From NCBI RefSeq assembly GCF_017311575.1, contig NZ_JAFFQY010000022.1:62001-126000 (forward strand): a stretch of DNA of 64,000 nt. Reading direction: 5' to 3'. The stretch comes from Roseococcus thiosulfatophilus (GTDB lineage: Bacteria; Pseudomonadota; Alphaproteobacteria; Acetobacterales; Acetobacteraceae). Position numbers and translations under genes: made by a program. This document shows positions 1-8,153 of the stretch, piece after piece; positions within the stretch are counted from its first letter, which is position 1; the number at the start of each line of letters is the position of its first letter. A model generated the notes under the pieces. It had not been told where the DNA came from, searched no databases, and was given only the letters and a program-made list of their open reading frames with translations.

Positions 1-515
1 AGCTTCTGGCGGACCCCAAGGAGCGGGCGGAGCATTTGATGCTGCTCGACCTCGGGCGCAATGATGTCGGGCGGGTGGCTTCCATCGGCTCGGTGCGCGT
101 GACCGCGCAGTTCCGGATCGAGCGCTATTCGCAGGTGATGCACATCGCGTCCGAGGTACGCGGGCGGCTGCGGCCGGGGCTTTCGGCGCTGGACGCGCTG
201 CAGGCGGGCTTCCCGGCCGGCACGCTGTCGGGCGCGCCCAAGGTGCGCGCCATGGAGATCATCGAGGAGCTGGAGCCGTCGCGCCGCGGCCTCTATGCCG
301 GCGGCGTCGGCTATTTCGGCGTGGACGGCAACATGGACATCTGCATCGCGCTGCGCACGGCGCTGGTGAAGGAAGGCCAGCTGCACGTCCAGGCCGGCGC
401 CGGCGTGGTGGCCGACAGCGACCCGCGCGCCGAGCATGAGGAATGCATCGCCAAGGCCCGCGCCCTGTTCCGCGCGGCGGAGGAGGCGGTGAGGTTCGCG
501 GCGGGGGGCGGGTAG
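1..515 (+). CDS. trpE: Anthranilate synthase component I, C-terminal part (cut by window edge)
   Basis: This is the C-terminal part of the chorismate-binding subunit, which makes anthranilate from chorismate with TrpG-supplied ammonia in tryptophan synthesis. The reading frame is open from base 3, so the gene starts before the window. About 170 residues are visible. They include [30 protein letters not shown] and [11 protein letters not shown], which are conserved in the TrpE/PabB/MenF family; the [15 protein letters not shown] run and the [11 protein letters not shown] stretch favour TrpE over PabB. The C-terminus is intact and ends at a TAG. No trpG follows: the next gene is convergent, so trpE is the last gene of its transcript on this side. 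Confidence 0.93.
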   Translation, partial: LLADPKERAEHLMLLDLGRNDVGRVASIGSVRVTAQFRIERYSQVMHIASEVRGRLRPGLSALDALQAGFPAGTLSGAPKVRAMEIIEELEPSRRGLYAGGVGYFGVDGNMDICIALRTALVKEGQLHVQAGAGVVADSDPRAEHEECIAKARALFRAAEEAVRFAAGGG

Positions 516-520
516 GACCC

Positions 521-614
521 CCGTCCGATCGGCGTCGGCGCAGCCGGCGGCGTAAATCGGCCGGGTAGTGCCGTCCGATCGTCCCGGCTTAGCCGGGGCG
601 TGAATCGGCCGGGC
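521..614. repeat. Two tandem REP-like palindromic units
   Basis: Two related units lie about 50 bases apart (521-565 and 571-614) between the convergent trpE and gshB stop codons. Each runs CCGTCCGATC, then a GC-rich hairpin core, then AAATCGGCC or GAATCGGCC. In the second unit the core is CCCGGCTTAGCCGGG. The outer ends CCGAT/ATCGG also pair. The same plan recurs at 1590-1639 and 8066-8114. No T-run follows, so this looks more like a REP-type element than a classical intrinsic terminator, although it could terminate both genes. Confidence 0.6.
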
Positions 615-621
615 GGAAAAG

Positions 622-1566
622 CTACCTGCGTTTTTCCTCGATCGCGTCCCAGATGGCGCGTTCCAGGTGGATGCCGTCGAAGCGCGCCAGCTCCTGCAGG
701 CCGGTGGGCGAGGTGACGTTGATCTCGGTGAGGTAGCCGCCGATCACGTCAATGCCCACGAAGATCATCCCGCGCTTCTTCAGCTCCGGCCCGATGCGCG
801 CGCAGATCTCGCGCTCGCGGTCGGTCAGCTTGGTGGGTTCGGCGCGGCCGCCGACATGCATGTTGCTGCGCGCCTCGCCATCCGCCGGCACGCGGTTGAT
901 GGCGCCCATCGCCTCGCCGTCAATCAGGATCACGCGCTTGTCGCCCAGGCGCACGGCGGGCAGGTATTGCTGCACCACCAAGGGCTCGCGCGAGCGTTCG
1001 GTGAACATCTCCACCAGCGAGTTCAGGTTGGGGTCATCGGGGCGCAGGTGGAACACGCCCGCGCCGCCATTGCCGAAGAGCGGCTTCACGATGATGTCGC
1101 CATGCTTCGCGCGGAACTTCGCGATCTGCCGCGTGTCGGCCGTCACCAGCGTCTCGGGCATCAGCTCCGGGAAATGGGTGACGAAGAGCTTTTCCGGCGC
1201 GTTGCGCACCTGGGCGGGGTCGTTCACCACCAGCGTCTTGGGGTGGATGTGCTCCAGGATGTGCGTGGCCGTGATGTAGGCCATGTCGAAGGGCGGGTCC
1301 TGGCGCATCAGCACCACATCCACGTCGCGCCCGAGGTCGAGTTCCACCGGGTCGCCGAACAGGTAGTGGTCGCCCTTGGCGCGCTTCACCGTGACGGGGT
1401 GCGCCTGGGCCAGCACGCGGCCCGCGTTCAGCGAAAGGTGGCGCACATGGTAGTGCCAGAGCGTGTGGCCGCGCGCCTGGGCCTCCAGCATCATGGCGAA
1501 GGTGCTGTCGCCATCGATGTTGATGCTCTCGATCGGGTCCATCTGGACGGCGACGCGCAGCGCCAT
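622..1566 (-). CDS. gshB: Glutathione synthetase (ATP-grasp)
   Basis: It joins gamma-glutamylcysteine and glycine to make glutathione at the cost of ATP, in the cytoplasm. The 314-residue length fits bacterial GshB. Landmarks are the N-terminal [20 protein letters not shown], then [18 protein letters not shown], the ATP-grasp loop [15 protein letters not shown] and the C-terminal [21 protein letters not shown], which carries metal and ATP ligands. The ATG at 1566 is chosen over the in-frame TTG at 1572 because AAGGAG sits eight bases upstream of it. The gene follows gpmI on the same strand with a palindromic element between them. A ChaC-like glutathione-degrading enzyme is encoded at about 36.8 kb. 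Confidence 0.95.
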   Translation of the reverse strand: MALRVAVQMDPIESINIDGDSTFAMMLEAQARGHTLWHYHVRHLSLNAGRVLAQAHPVTVKRAKGDHYLFGDPVELDLGRDVDVVLMRQDPPFDMAYITATHILEHIHPKTLVVNDPAQVRNAPEKLFVTHFPELMPETLVTADTRQIAKFRAKHGDIIVKPLFGNGGAGVFHLRPDDPNLNSLVEMFTERSREPLVVQQYLPAVRLGDKRVILIDGEAMGAINRVPADGEARSNMHVGGRAEPTKLTDREREICARIGPELKKRGMIFVGIDVIGGYLTEINVTSPTGLQELARFDGIHLERAIWDAIEEKRR

Positions 1567-1589
1567 GGTCAAGCTCCTTGCTCATTGTC

Positions 1590-1639
1590 GAGCGGCTGAT
1601 TCACGGCTTCGGCAAGATGGCCGAAGCCGATCAGACGCT
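1590..1639. repeat. REP-like palindrome
   Basis: A palindromic element lies between the gpmI stop and the gshB start. The inner stem CGGCTTCGGC (1604-1613) pairs perfectly with GCCGAAGCCG (1620-1629) around a six-base loop, and the flanks GCGGCTGATT and ATCAGACGC partly pair. On the minus strand it reads GCGTCTGATC, stem, GTGAATCAGCCGC, matching the element at 8066-8114. The same ten-base stem occurs again at 21895-21918. Confidence 0.65.
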
Positions 1640-1662
1640 GTGATGTGCCACGCGCGGGCGCG

Positions 1663-3183
1663 TCAGGCCAGCAGGCTGCGCCCTGTCATCGCGGCGGGCT
1701 GGGGCAGGCCCATCAGCGCCAGCAGGGTGGGCGCGATGTCCCCGAGGCGCCCCTCGCGCAGCACCGCCCCCTCCGGCCCGCCCATCAGCAGCACGGGCAC
1801 GGGGTTCGTCGTATGGGAGGTGTGCGGGCCGTCATTGGCCGGGTCGCGCATCAGTTCGGCATTGCCGTGGTCGGCCGTGACCATCAGGGCGCCCCCCTGG
1901 GCGCGGATGGCGTCAGCGATGGCGCCGAGGCCGCGGTCCACCGCCTCGCAGGCGCGAATGGCGGCGGAAAGGCTGCCCGTATGGCCCACCATGTCGGCAT
2001 TGGCGAAGTTCAGCACGATCAGGTCATGGGCGCCGGAGGCGATGGCCTCCACCGCCTTTTCCGTGAGTTCGGGCGCGCTCATCTCGGGCTGGAGGTCATA
2101 GGTGGCCACCTTGGGCGAGGGCACCATGATGCGCGTCTCGCCCGCGAATGCGACCTCCTCGCCGCCATTCAGGAAGTAGGTGACGTGGGGGTATTTCTCC
2201 GTCTCGGCCATGTGCAGCTGGGTGCGGCCGGCGGCGCTCACCACCGCGCCCAGGATGTCCTCCATGGATTGCGGCGGGAAGATCGTGCCGAGCAGCGGGT
2301 TCAACTCCCGCGAATACTCCACCAGGCCGAGTGCCGCGGCGAAGCGCGGGGCGCGGGGGCGTGCGAAGCCCGTGAAGCCCGGGTCCAGCAGGGCCGCCAG
2401 GATCTGCCGCACCCGGTCGGCCCGGAAGTTGAAGCAGAGGATACCGTCGCCATCCGCCATGCCCGCATGGCCGGGCAGGACGGAGGCCGGCAGGAACTCG
2501 TCATGCTTGTCGGCGGCGTAGCAGGCGCGGATGGCGGCGTCGGCGCTTTCGGCCTGGTTGCCCTCGGCCAGCACCATGGCGCGCCAGGCCTGCTCCACCC
2601 GCTCCCAGCGGTGGTCACGGTCCATGGCGAAGTAGCGGCCGGTGATGGTGGCGATGCGCGCCTGCTTCAGCGCGCCGAGTTCCTGCGCGACAACGGCCAG
2701 CGAATCCCCCGCTGCGCGCGGCGCGGTGTCGCGCCCATCCGTCCAGGCGTGCAGCGCCACCGGGATGCCCGCCTGGTCCAGGATGCGCGCCAGGGCCAGG
2801 GCATGGCGCTGGTGCGAATGCACCCCGCCCGCCGAGACCAGCCCCACCAGATGCGCCGTGCCGCCGCTGGCCCGCATGGCGGCGATGAAATCGGCCAGCG
2901 GCGCCATGCCCTCCAGGCTGCCATCGGCGATGGCGGCATCAATGCGCGGCAGGTCCTGCATCACCACGCGGCCGGCGCCGATGTTCAGGTGCCCCACCTC
3001 GCTGTTGCCCATCTGCCCTTCGGGCAGCCCGACATCGAGGCCCGAAGTGCGAAGGTGATTGCGCGGGCAGGTGGACCACAGCGCGTCGAAATTGGGCGTC
3101 CGGGCCAGCGCCACGGCATTGTCCACGCTCTCGGCGCGATGGCCCCAGCCATCCAGGATCACCAGCATCACGGGCTTGGTCAT
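1663..3183 (-). CDS. gpmI: 2,3-bisphosphoglycerate-independent phosphoglycerate mutase
   Basis: It interconverts 3- and 2-phosphoglycerate in glycolysis and gluconeogenesis through a phosphoserine intermediate, using two divalent metals (usually Mn). The 506-residue length is typical. The alkaline-phosphatase-fold motifs are present: LDGWG near residue 10, the phosphoserine site GNSEVGHLNIGAGR with S61, HAWTDGRDT, and the C-terminal metal site VTADHGNAELM. The start is the ATG of MTKPVMLV at 3183; the open frame extends further upstream but overlaps the TetR gene and has no family similarity there. In many alphaproteobacteria gpmI follows rlmH; here four unrelated genes separate them. Confidence 0.95.
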   Translation of the reverse strand: MTKPVMLVILDGWGHRAESVDNAVALARTPNFDALWSTCPRNHLRTSGLDVGLPEGQMGNSEVGHLNIGAGRVVMQDLPRIDAAIADGSLEGMAPLADFIAAMRASGGTAHLVGLVSAGGVHSHQRHALALARILDQAGIPVALHAWTDGRDTAPRAAGDSLAVVAQELGALKQARIATITGRYFAMDRDHRWERVEQAWRAMVLAEGNQAESADAAIRACYAADKHDEFLPASVLPGHAGMADGDGILCFNFRADRVRQILAALLDPGFTGFARPRAPRFAAALGLVEYSRELNPLLGTIFPPQSMEDILGAVVSAAGRTQLHMAETEKYPHVTYFLNGGEEVAFAGETRIMVPSPKVATYDLQPEMSAPELTEKAVEAIASGAHDLIVLNFANADMVGHTGSLSAAIRACEAVDRGLGAIADAIRAQGGALMVTADHGNAELMRDPANDGPHTSHTTNPVPVLLMGGPEGAVLREGRLGDIAPTLLALMGLPQPAAMTGRSLLA

Positions 3184-3233
3184 GCGCAACTCCCTCTCCG
3201 CGGCCAAGGGCTTAAGGCGGAACGGGCGGGCTG

Positions 3234-3746
3234 TCAGCCGGGGGGGTTGAGCAGGCGGGTGATGAGTTCCTCCTCCGCCGGCAGCGCCCCGTCCAGCATC
3301 AGATGGGCCAAGCCATGCACCATGCCCCAGGCCCGCAGCGCGGCATCGGGTGAGGGCGCGGCGGCATAGAGCCCCGCCAGCGCGGCGTCCGAGGCCTGGG
3401 CCAGCGCAGGGTGCTGCCGGGACCGTTGCAGCAGGGGGCCGAACATCAGCCGGAAGCGGCCCGGCCGGGCCAGGGCGAAGCGGAGATAGGCGGGGCCCAT
3501 CTCGGCCAGCGGCCGCCCGCCCAGGGCCGCGCCGAATTGGGCGAAATGCCGGGCGGCGAGTGCCGCCAGCAGCGCCTCCTTGTCCGCGAAATGCCGGTAG
3601 GCCGCGGTGGGGGAGACGCCGGCCATGCGCGCCACCTCGCGCAGGGAGACGGCGCCATCGCCCCCCTGGTCCAGCAGCGTGTCGGCGGCGTCCAGCAGCG
3701 CGGCGCGCAGATCGCCATGGTGGTAGGGCTTTTCTGATGTTGACAC
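3234..3746 (-). CDS. TetR/AcrR-family transcriptional regulator
   Basis: A DNA-binding repressor-type protein of 170 residues. The N-terminal helix-turn-helix is clear (YHHGDLRAALLDAADTLL, then SLREVARMAGVSPTAAYRHF and DKEALLAALA). The C-terminal half (YLRFALARPGRFRLMFGPLL, AWGMVHGLAHLMLDGAL) resembles the WHG-type TetR ligand domain. The start is a GTG at 3746; no better upstream start was found. It diverges from the membrane protein gene at 3798, with a strong palindrome between them, so it probably represses that gene and itself. The ligand cannot be told from sequence. Confidence 0.88.
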   Translation of the reverse strand: MSTSEKPYHHGDLRAALLDAADTLLDQGGDGAVSLREVARMAGVSPTAAYRHFADKEALLAALAARHFAQFGAALGGRPLAEMGPAYLRFALARPGRFRLMFGPLLQRSRQHPALAQASDAALAGLYAAAPSPDAALRAWGMVHGLAHLMLDGALPAEEELITRLLNPPG

Positions 3747-3782
3747 CGCTCACATACCCGCTATGTTCACATCGTCAACATA
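3737..3782. promoter_or_regulatory. Putative double operator for the TetR regulator
   Basis: The 51-base divergent spacer contains a 21-base palindrome at 3762-3782, TATGTTCAC-ATC-GTCAACATA, with eight of nine arm positions complementary. A weaker copy with the same eight-three-eight plan lies at 3737-3755 (ATGTTGAC-ACC-GCTCACAT, five of eight) and overlaps the GTG start of the regulator. The centres are 26 bases apart. The position between divergent tetR and target gene is the usual autoregulatory arrangement. Binding is inferred. Confidence 0.6.
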
Positions 3783-3797
3783 AGGGGTCTGGGCGCC

Positions 3798-4157
3798 ATG
3801 TCCATGCTGCAACTGCATCTTTGGTCCTCGCTGCTGGCGGCGGCGCTCATTCTCTCGGTGCTGGCGCTGCCCAAGGGCACGGCGCGGCACCGCCTGGCGG
3901 GGCGGGTCGCGGTGGGGGTCTGGGCGCTGGCGGCGCTCTCCTCCTTCGGGTTGCCGGCCTTCGGCACCCTCACGCCCATCCATGCGCTGACATTGCTGAC
4001 GCTGGTCATGCTGCCGCTGGGCATTCGCTACGCCCGGCAAGGGCGGATCGCGGCGCATCGCGGCACCATGCTGGCGACCGCCGGCGGGCTGCTGACGGCC
4101 GGCGTCTTCGCCACCGTCATCCCGGGCCGCTACCTCTATGGCGCGCTTTTCGGCTGA
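3798..4157 (+). CDS. Small four-pass membrane protein (DUF2306-like)
   Basis: A 119-residue inner-membrane protein with four hydrophobic helices: about residues 5-23, 36-54, 62-77 and 91-110. The short basic loops RHRLAGRV and RYARQGRIAAHRGTM have the pattern of DUF2306-type proteins. No catalytic motif is evident and the function is unknown. It is the likely target of the divergent TetR regulator. Its last 22 bases overlap the end of the convergent sodium channel gene. Confidence 0.8.
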   Translation: MSMLQLHLWSSLLAAALILSVLALPKGTARHRLAGRVAVGVWALAALSSFGLPAFGTLTPIHALTLLTLVMLPLGIRYARQGRIAAHRGTMLATAGGLLTAGVFATVIPGRYLYGALFG

Positions 4158-5002
4158 GCCTCGCGCAGCGCCGCCACCTCGGCCCTGAGCGCGCGGATTT
4201 CGCGCAGCAGGGCGTGCTGCTCTTCCTCCATCTCGCGGGTATGGGCATCGGCGGCCACGGCGGCAGGGTCGCTCGCCTCCCGCTGCTTCCTGAGCGTCTG
4301 GATGCTGTCCACGATCACGCCGATGAACAGGTTCAGCACCACGAAGGTCGCGATCAGGATGAAGGGCACGAAGAACATCCAGGCCAGCGGCTGCTGCGCG
4401 AGGATGGGGCGCACATTGGCCTCGGACCAGGATTCCAGCGTCATCATCTGGAACAGGGTGTAGAGGCTGAGGCCCAACGTCCCGAAGCGCTCCGGCAGGA
4501 TTTCGCCATAGAGCTTCGTCGCCATCACCGCGAAGACGTAGAAGATCAGCCCCATCAGCATCACGATGGAGCCCATGCCGGGCAGGGCGTGCAGCATGGC
4601 CTCCACCACCAGCCGCATGCTCGGCACGACGGAGACCAGGCGCAGCACGCGCAGGATGCGCAGCGCCCGCAGCACCGAGAGCGGCCCCGTGGCCGGCAGC
4701 CAGGCGATGGTGATGATGGCCAGGTCGAACAGCCCCCAGGGGTCGCGGAAGAAGCGGCCGCGGAAGGCGTAGATCCGCAGCGCCACCTCCAGGGTGAAGA
4801 TCACCAGCAGCGCCCGGTCCAGCACCGCCAGCACCCCGCCCCATTGCGCCGAGATGCTCTCGCTGGTCTCGAGACCCAGGGTGACGGCATTGAACAGGAT
4901 CAGCGCGATCACGGTCTTCTGGAACAGCGGCTCCATGACCAGGCGCGCGGCACGCGCGCGCAGGTCGCTGCCGGTGTCGGCGCTGGTGAGGGCTTCCTGC
5001 AT
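4136..5002 (-). CDS. Voltage-gated sodium channel, NaChBac-type
   Basis: A single-domain six-helix ion channel that should form a homotetramer in the inner membrane. The S4 voltage sensor has arginines every third residue (R112, R115, R118, R121 in LRALRILRVLR). The pore carries the selectivity filter TLESWSE at residues 188-194, matching the TLESW signature of prokaryotic Nav channels. S6 follows (FVPFILIATFVVLNLFIGVIV), and the C-terminal region from about residue 240 is a Glu/Arg-rich coiled coil as in the family. The ATG at 5002 is preferred to a TTG at 5011. Length 288 fits. A role in motility or pH response is known for some homologues only. Confidence 0.92.
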   Translation of the reverse strand: MQEALTSADTGSDLRARAARLVMEPLFQKTVIALILFNAVTLGLETSESISAQWGGVLAVLDRALLVIFTLEVALRIYAFRGRFFRDPWGLFDLAIITIAWLPATGPLSVLRALRILRVLRLVSVVPSMRLVVEAMLHALPGMGSIVMLMGLIFYVFAVMATKLYGEILPERFGTLGLSLYTLFQMMTLESWSEANVRPILAQQPLAWMFFVPFILIATFVVLNLFIGVIVDSIQTLRKQREASDPAAVAADAHTREMEEEQHALLREIRALRAEVAALREAQPKSAP

Positions 5003-5070
5003 GTGGGGCAATGTCCTGTTGGTGCGCGCATGGAATGGGCGCGCACCGCGCCGCGATCAAGCCCCGGGCG

Positions 5071-5751
5071 TCAGAGAGGCACCGCCGGATAGCCGAACAG
5101 CCAGGGGTGCGCGATGAGGAAGACAAGCCACGCCACCGCCCCCGCGGCCCAGACGAAGACCGGGATTTCCGCCAGGGCCAGCCGGTTCCGCCCGGACAGG
5201 ATGGCGCCGAAGGGAAGGATGGAGGTGACGGGGCCGAGCCGTGCCCACATCTCCGGGTTCCGCGCCGCCACCTTGCGGTCAATGGAGGGCATGCCCACCA
5301 GCGCCGTCACCAGGAAGGCGCCGAAGAAGAAGACGCCCCCCAGGCTGCCCTTGGCGATCAGGTGGACCAGCCCCCACAGCGCGAAGGACCACAGCATGGG
5401 GTGGCGGGTGATGCGCTGGATGCCGCGCGGCTCGGGCGTGGTCAGCTTGCCGCCCACCACCGTCGGGTTGGGCGTGGCGACCGAGGCGACGAAAAGGATG
5501 AAGGCCGGCAGCATCAGCAGCGCCAGCAGCCAGCGCAGCCAGTCGGGCGTGACCCACAGCCCCACATAGGGCGCCGCCCCCCAGGCCTGCACCAGCAGGA
5601 TGATGGCCAGGACCGACAGCAGCGAATAGCCGATGGTGAAGGGCAACTCCCCCACCCGCGCGACGATGCGCGCCCGCGCCACGGTGCCCGCGATGCCGAA
5701 ATGCACCCCCACCCAGAGGCAGGAGGCCAGGATCAGAAGGAACATCTCCAT
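5071..5751 (-). CDS. NnrU family membrane protein
   Basis: A 226-residue integral membrane protein with five to six hydrophobic segments. It has the NnrU family features HFGIAG near the N-terminus, the central ITRHPMLWSFALWGLVHL and the GxxxID-K region (VGMPSIDRKVAARNP). NnrU is linked to nitric-oxide and nitrite reductase gene clusters and is related to plant zeta-carotene isomerase Z-ISO; neither context is visible here, so the role is open. The ATG at 5751 (MEMFLLIL) is chosen because the longer open frame upstream is a non-hydrophobic run overlapping rlmH. Confidence 0.87.
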   Translation of the reverse strand: MEMFLLILASCLWVGVHFGIAGTVARARIVARVGELPFTIGYSLLSVLAIILLVQAWGAAPYVGLWVTPDWLRWLLALLMLPAFILFVASVATPNPTVVGGKLTTPEPRGIQRITRHPMLWSFALWGLVHLIAKGSLGGVFFFGAFLVTALVGMPSIDRKVAARNPEMWARLGPVTSILPFGAILSGRNRLALAEIPVFVWAAGAVAWLVFLIAHPWLFGYPAVPL

Positions 5752-5761
5752 GCGCCGGAGC

Positions 5762-6226
5762 TTAGGCGGGTCTCCACCTGCGGTGGTAGGGATGATTTGC
5801 GCGGATGCACTGGGCGCGAAAAAGCTGCTCGGCCAGCAGGGCGCGCACCAGCAGATGCGGCCATGTGAGCGGTCCCAGCGAGAGCACATGCTCGGCCCGC
5901 GCGGTGACGGCGCCATCCAGCCCCTCGGCGCCGCCGATGGCGAAGGCGATGGGGCGGGCGGCCTGTTCCCAGCGTTCGGTCAGCGCGGCCAGGGCTTCGG
6001 AGGAAGGCGCCGGGCCGCCCAGGTCCAGCGCCACCAGCAGGGCATTGGCCGGCAGGGCCGCCAGCAGCGCCGCCCCTTCCCGCGCGCGGATCTCGCCCGC
6101 GCTGCCGCGTGCCTCGGGCAGTTCCACGAGGTCGAGCGGCGGGCGCAGCCGGGCGTTGTACTGGGCGAAGAGCGCGCCCTCCGCGCCCGACTTGAACCGG
6201 CCGATGGCCAGCAGCAGCGCCTTCAA
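5762..6226 (-). CDS. rlmH: 23S rRNA (pseudouridine1915-N3)-methyltransferase
   Basis: A SPOUT-fold methyltransferase that modifies pseudouridine 1915 in helix 69 of 23S rRNA using S-adenosylmethionine. The protein starts [13 protein letters not shown], has the SAM-binding knot loop FAIGGAEGL and the typical C-terminal HPYHRRW. The start is a TTG at 6226 that overlaps the rsfS stop as TTGA, so the two genes are translationally coupled; no ATG fits. The 154-residue length matches the family. It follows rsfS as in most bacteria. Confidence 0.93.
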   Translation of the reverse strand: MKALLLAIGRFKSGAEGALFAQYNARLRPPLDLVELPEARGSAGEIRAREGAALLAALPANALLVALDLGGPAPSSEALAALTERWEQAARPIAFAIGGAEGLDGAVTARAEHVLSLGPLTWPHLLVRALLAEQLFRAQCIRANHPYHRRWRPA

Positions 6227-7386
6227 ATGGGCGATTGCTCGCCAGGCGCGGCCTCGCCGAGCGGGCTGTCCGGGCCCCACATCTTCTCGAGGTCATAGGC
6301 CTGGCGCGATTCGGGCTTGAAGAGATGGATCACGAGGTCGCCCGCGTCGATCAGCACCCAGTCCTCGCTGCCCTGGATGGCGTCGCGCTTCAGGCGCATC
6401 CCTTCCTTGGCCAGGGCCTCGGTGACATGCGTGGCCATCGCCTCGATCTGCCGGTCCACGAGGCCGGTCGCGATCACCATGCGGTCGGTGAAGCTGGCGC
6501 GGCCCGTCACGTCGAGGACCACCACATCCTCGGCCTTGTCGTCTTCCAGGCTTTTCACCGCGACGGCGACCAGGGCGGCAAGCCGGTCCCGGTCCATGGG
6601 CACGCGCTTGCCCGCCTTGCGGCGCGGGGCGGCGGGAGGGCGGGGCTTGGCGCCGCCGTCGGAGTTGGTCGCGCCGGAGGCGCGCTGGGGTGTCGCGCCG
6701 GAGGCGCGCTGGGGTGTCGCGCCGGAGGCGCGCTGGGCCGTGCCGCTGGAGGCGCGGGAGGCAGCAGCGGCGCCGCGAGGCTTCACCGTTCCGGCGGCCG
6801 CACGCGGCGTCGCGGCCGCGGTGCCGCGCGGTGTGGCGCGCACATTGGCCGTGGTGGTCCGCTTGGCCGGCGCGGGTTCGGCCGGCGCGGCACGACGGCG
6901 CGGGGCGGGCTTGGCGGCCGGCGACGCGGCGGCGCGCCGGGCGGGAGCCGGCGCTTCCGATCGGCCGCGGCGGGCCGGGGTGGCCTCGGCCGGAGCGGCA
7001 CGCTTGCGCGCGGGCGCCTGGCCCTCGGACCGCGCGGCACGGGGCGTGGCGGCGCGCGGCGCTTTCCCGGCGGCCGGGGCGCGGGCCGGCGTGGCCTTGC
7101 CGCCAGCGCGGGGCCTGGTGTCGCCGCCCTCCCGCGTGGCGGTGGTCCGGGCCGCGCCACGCGGGGCCGCCGGCTTGGCCGCCCCACGCGGGCCGGCCGT
7201 CTTGGCACCGCCTCGCGCCGCCACCGGCTTGGCATCGCCGCGCGGGGCCGCCTTCTTGGCGGTGTCGCGGGGAGGGGTTTTCGCCGCCGCTTCGCGCACC
7301 GGGGGCTTGGCCCGGGTGCTGGGCTTCGCCGTCCGCGCCGTGGGCTTGCGGGCGGGCTTCTTCGTGTCGTCGGGTGTCCGCGCCAT
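6223..7386 (-). CDS. rsfS: Ribosomal silencing factor RsfS with a long basic N-terminal extension
   Basis: RsfS binds ribosomal protein L14 and blocks subunit joining in poor nutrient conditions. The conserved domain is the last ~124 residues: [57 protein letters not shown], then YDLEKMW. In front of it the frame carries about 260 residues of Ala/Pro/Arg/Lys-rich low-complexity sequence, including an eight-residue repeat QRASGATP. An ATG at 6597 would give a normal 124-residue protein. The upstream ATG at 7386 lies ten bases after the nadD stop, which supports the long form, but which start is used is not settled. The extension resembles histone-H1/AlgP-like tails. Confidence 0.85.
   Translation of the reverse strand: MARTPDDTKKPARKPTARTAKPSTRAKPPVREAAAKTPPRDTAKKAAPRGDAKPVAARGGAKTAGPRGAAKPAAPRGAARTTATREGGDTRPRAGGKATPARAPAAGKAPRAATPRAARSEGQAPARKRAAPAEATPARRGRSEAPAPARRAAASPAAKPAPRRRAAPAEPAPAKRTTTANVRATPRGTAAATPRAAAGTVKPRGAAAASRASSGTAQRASGATPQRASGATPQRASGATNSDGGAKPRPPAAPRRKAGKRVPMDRDRLAALVAVAVKSLEDDKAEDVVVLDVTGRASFTDRMVIATGLVDRQIEAMATHVTEALAKEGMRLKRDAIQGSEDWVLIDAGDLVIHLFKPESRQAYDLEKMWGPDSPLGEAAPGEQSPI
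6668..6738. repeat. 24-base tandem repeat inside rsfS
   Basis: Three near-identical copies of a 24-base unit (starts at 6668, 6692 and 6716) encode QRASGATP on the minus strand. The period is a multiple of three, so copy-number change would keep the frame. A fourth, weaker relative (QRASGT) follows toward 6750. Confidence 0.85.
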
Positions 7387-7396
7387 GTCCTGAACT

Positions 7397-8053
7397 CTAG
7401 CTCCTCGCCCCCGCGCGGATCGCGGTGGCGGAAATGGATCGCTCGGCGGCCGGGATGAAGCACCATGCCCCCTCCCCCGCTTGCAGCAACCCGTCCTGTG
7501 GGGTCAACGCCAAAAGCCCGCCGGCGTCGCGGCGGGTGTGGCGCAGCACGCTGGCCGCGCGCCCACGCAGCGCCGCCCGGCTGTAGCCCGGACGCGGCAG
7601 AACCGCCAGCGCCGTCTGCCGCGCCACCTCCCGCCAGCGCCGCCAGCGCGGCAGTTGCAGCAGATTGTCCGCGCCCAGCACCAGCACGAAGGCCACGCGG
7701 CGGAAGCGCGCGCGCAGCAGCGCCAGGGTGCGGAAGGTGAAGCGCGAGCCCAGCCGCGCCTCGATGTCGGTCGCCACCACCCGCACGCCATCGGCCATGC
7801 GGCGCGCGCTGGCCAGGCGTTCGGCGAAGGGCGCCATGCCGGCCACGGGCTTCAGCGGGTTTCCAGGCGAGACCAGCATCCACACCTGGTCCAGCCGCAA
7901 CGCCCGCAGCGCCACCTCCGCCACATGGCGGTGGCCCTCATGCGCCGGATTGAAGCTGCCGCCCAGCAGGCCGATCCGCGCGCGCCGGCCATCACCGGCC
8001 GGGCCGGGGGCGGCGCGCGAGGGTCGCGCGGGGGCGGTTTTGGCGTTCCTCAC
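7397..8053 (-). CDS. nadD: Nicotinate-nucleotide adenylyltransferase
   Basis: It transfers AMP from ATP to nicotinate mononucleotide in NAD synthesis. Two signatures are clear: GLLGGSFNPAHEGH near residue 30 (the GxFxPxHxGH nucleotidyltransferase motif) and SISATAIR near the C-terminus (ISST-x-IR type). About 25 Ala/Pro/Arg-rich residues precede the core. The start is a GTG at 8053. Length 218 is normal. It lies in the operon order proA, nadD, rsfS, rlmH, with rsfS ten bases downstream. Confidence 0.94.
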   Translation of the reverse strand: MRNAKTAPARPSRAAPGPAGDGRRARIGLLGGSFNPAHEGHRHVAEVALRALRLDQVWMLVSPGNPLKPVAGMAPFAERLASARRMADGVRVVATDIEARLGSRFTFRTLALLRARFRRVAFVLVLGADNLLQLPRWRRWREVARQTALAVLPRPGYSRAALRGRAASVLRHTRRDAGGLLALTPQDGLLQAGEGAWCFIPAAERSISATAIRAGARS

Positions 8054-8065
8054 ACGGGCAGCCTA

Positions 8066-8114
8066 GCGGCTGATCCGCGGAGGCGAAATCGCCGGAGCGG
8101 TGAATCAGCCGCGC
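8066..8114. repeat. REP-like palindrome
   Basis: Between the proA stop and the nadD start. It reads GCGGCTGATC at the left and GTGAATCAGCCGC at the right, which pair, around an imperfect inner stem (CGCGGAGGCG, AAAT, CGCCGGAGCG). Both outer arms match the element at 1590-1639 read on its minus strand. Confidence 0.6.
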
Positions 8115-8153
8115 AAACGAGACCAGCCCGCATGTCCGGGAAGTGAAGCGCGT

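Noticed and set aside
667-1599. Long plus-strand open frame opposite gshB
   Set aside because: It is an antisense shadow in GC-rich sequence; the product is His/Arg/Gln-rich with no family resemblance, while gshB on the other strand is clear.
1645-3369. 574-codon plus-strand frame opposite gpmI
   Set aside because: It lies wholly antisense to gpmI, its composition is that of an out-of-frame GC-rich strand, and it has no motif.
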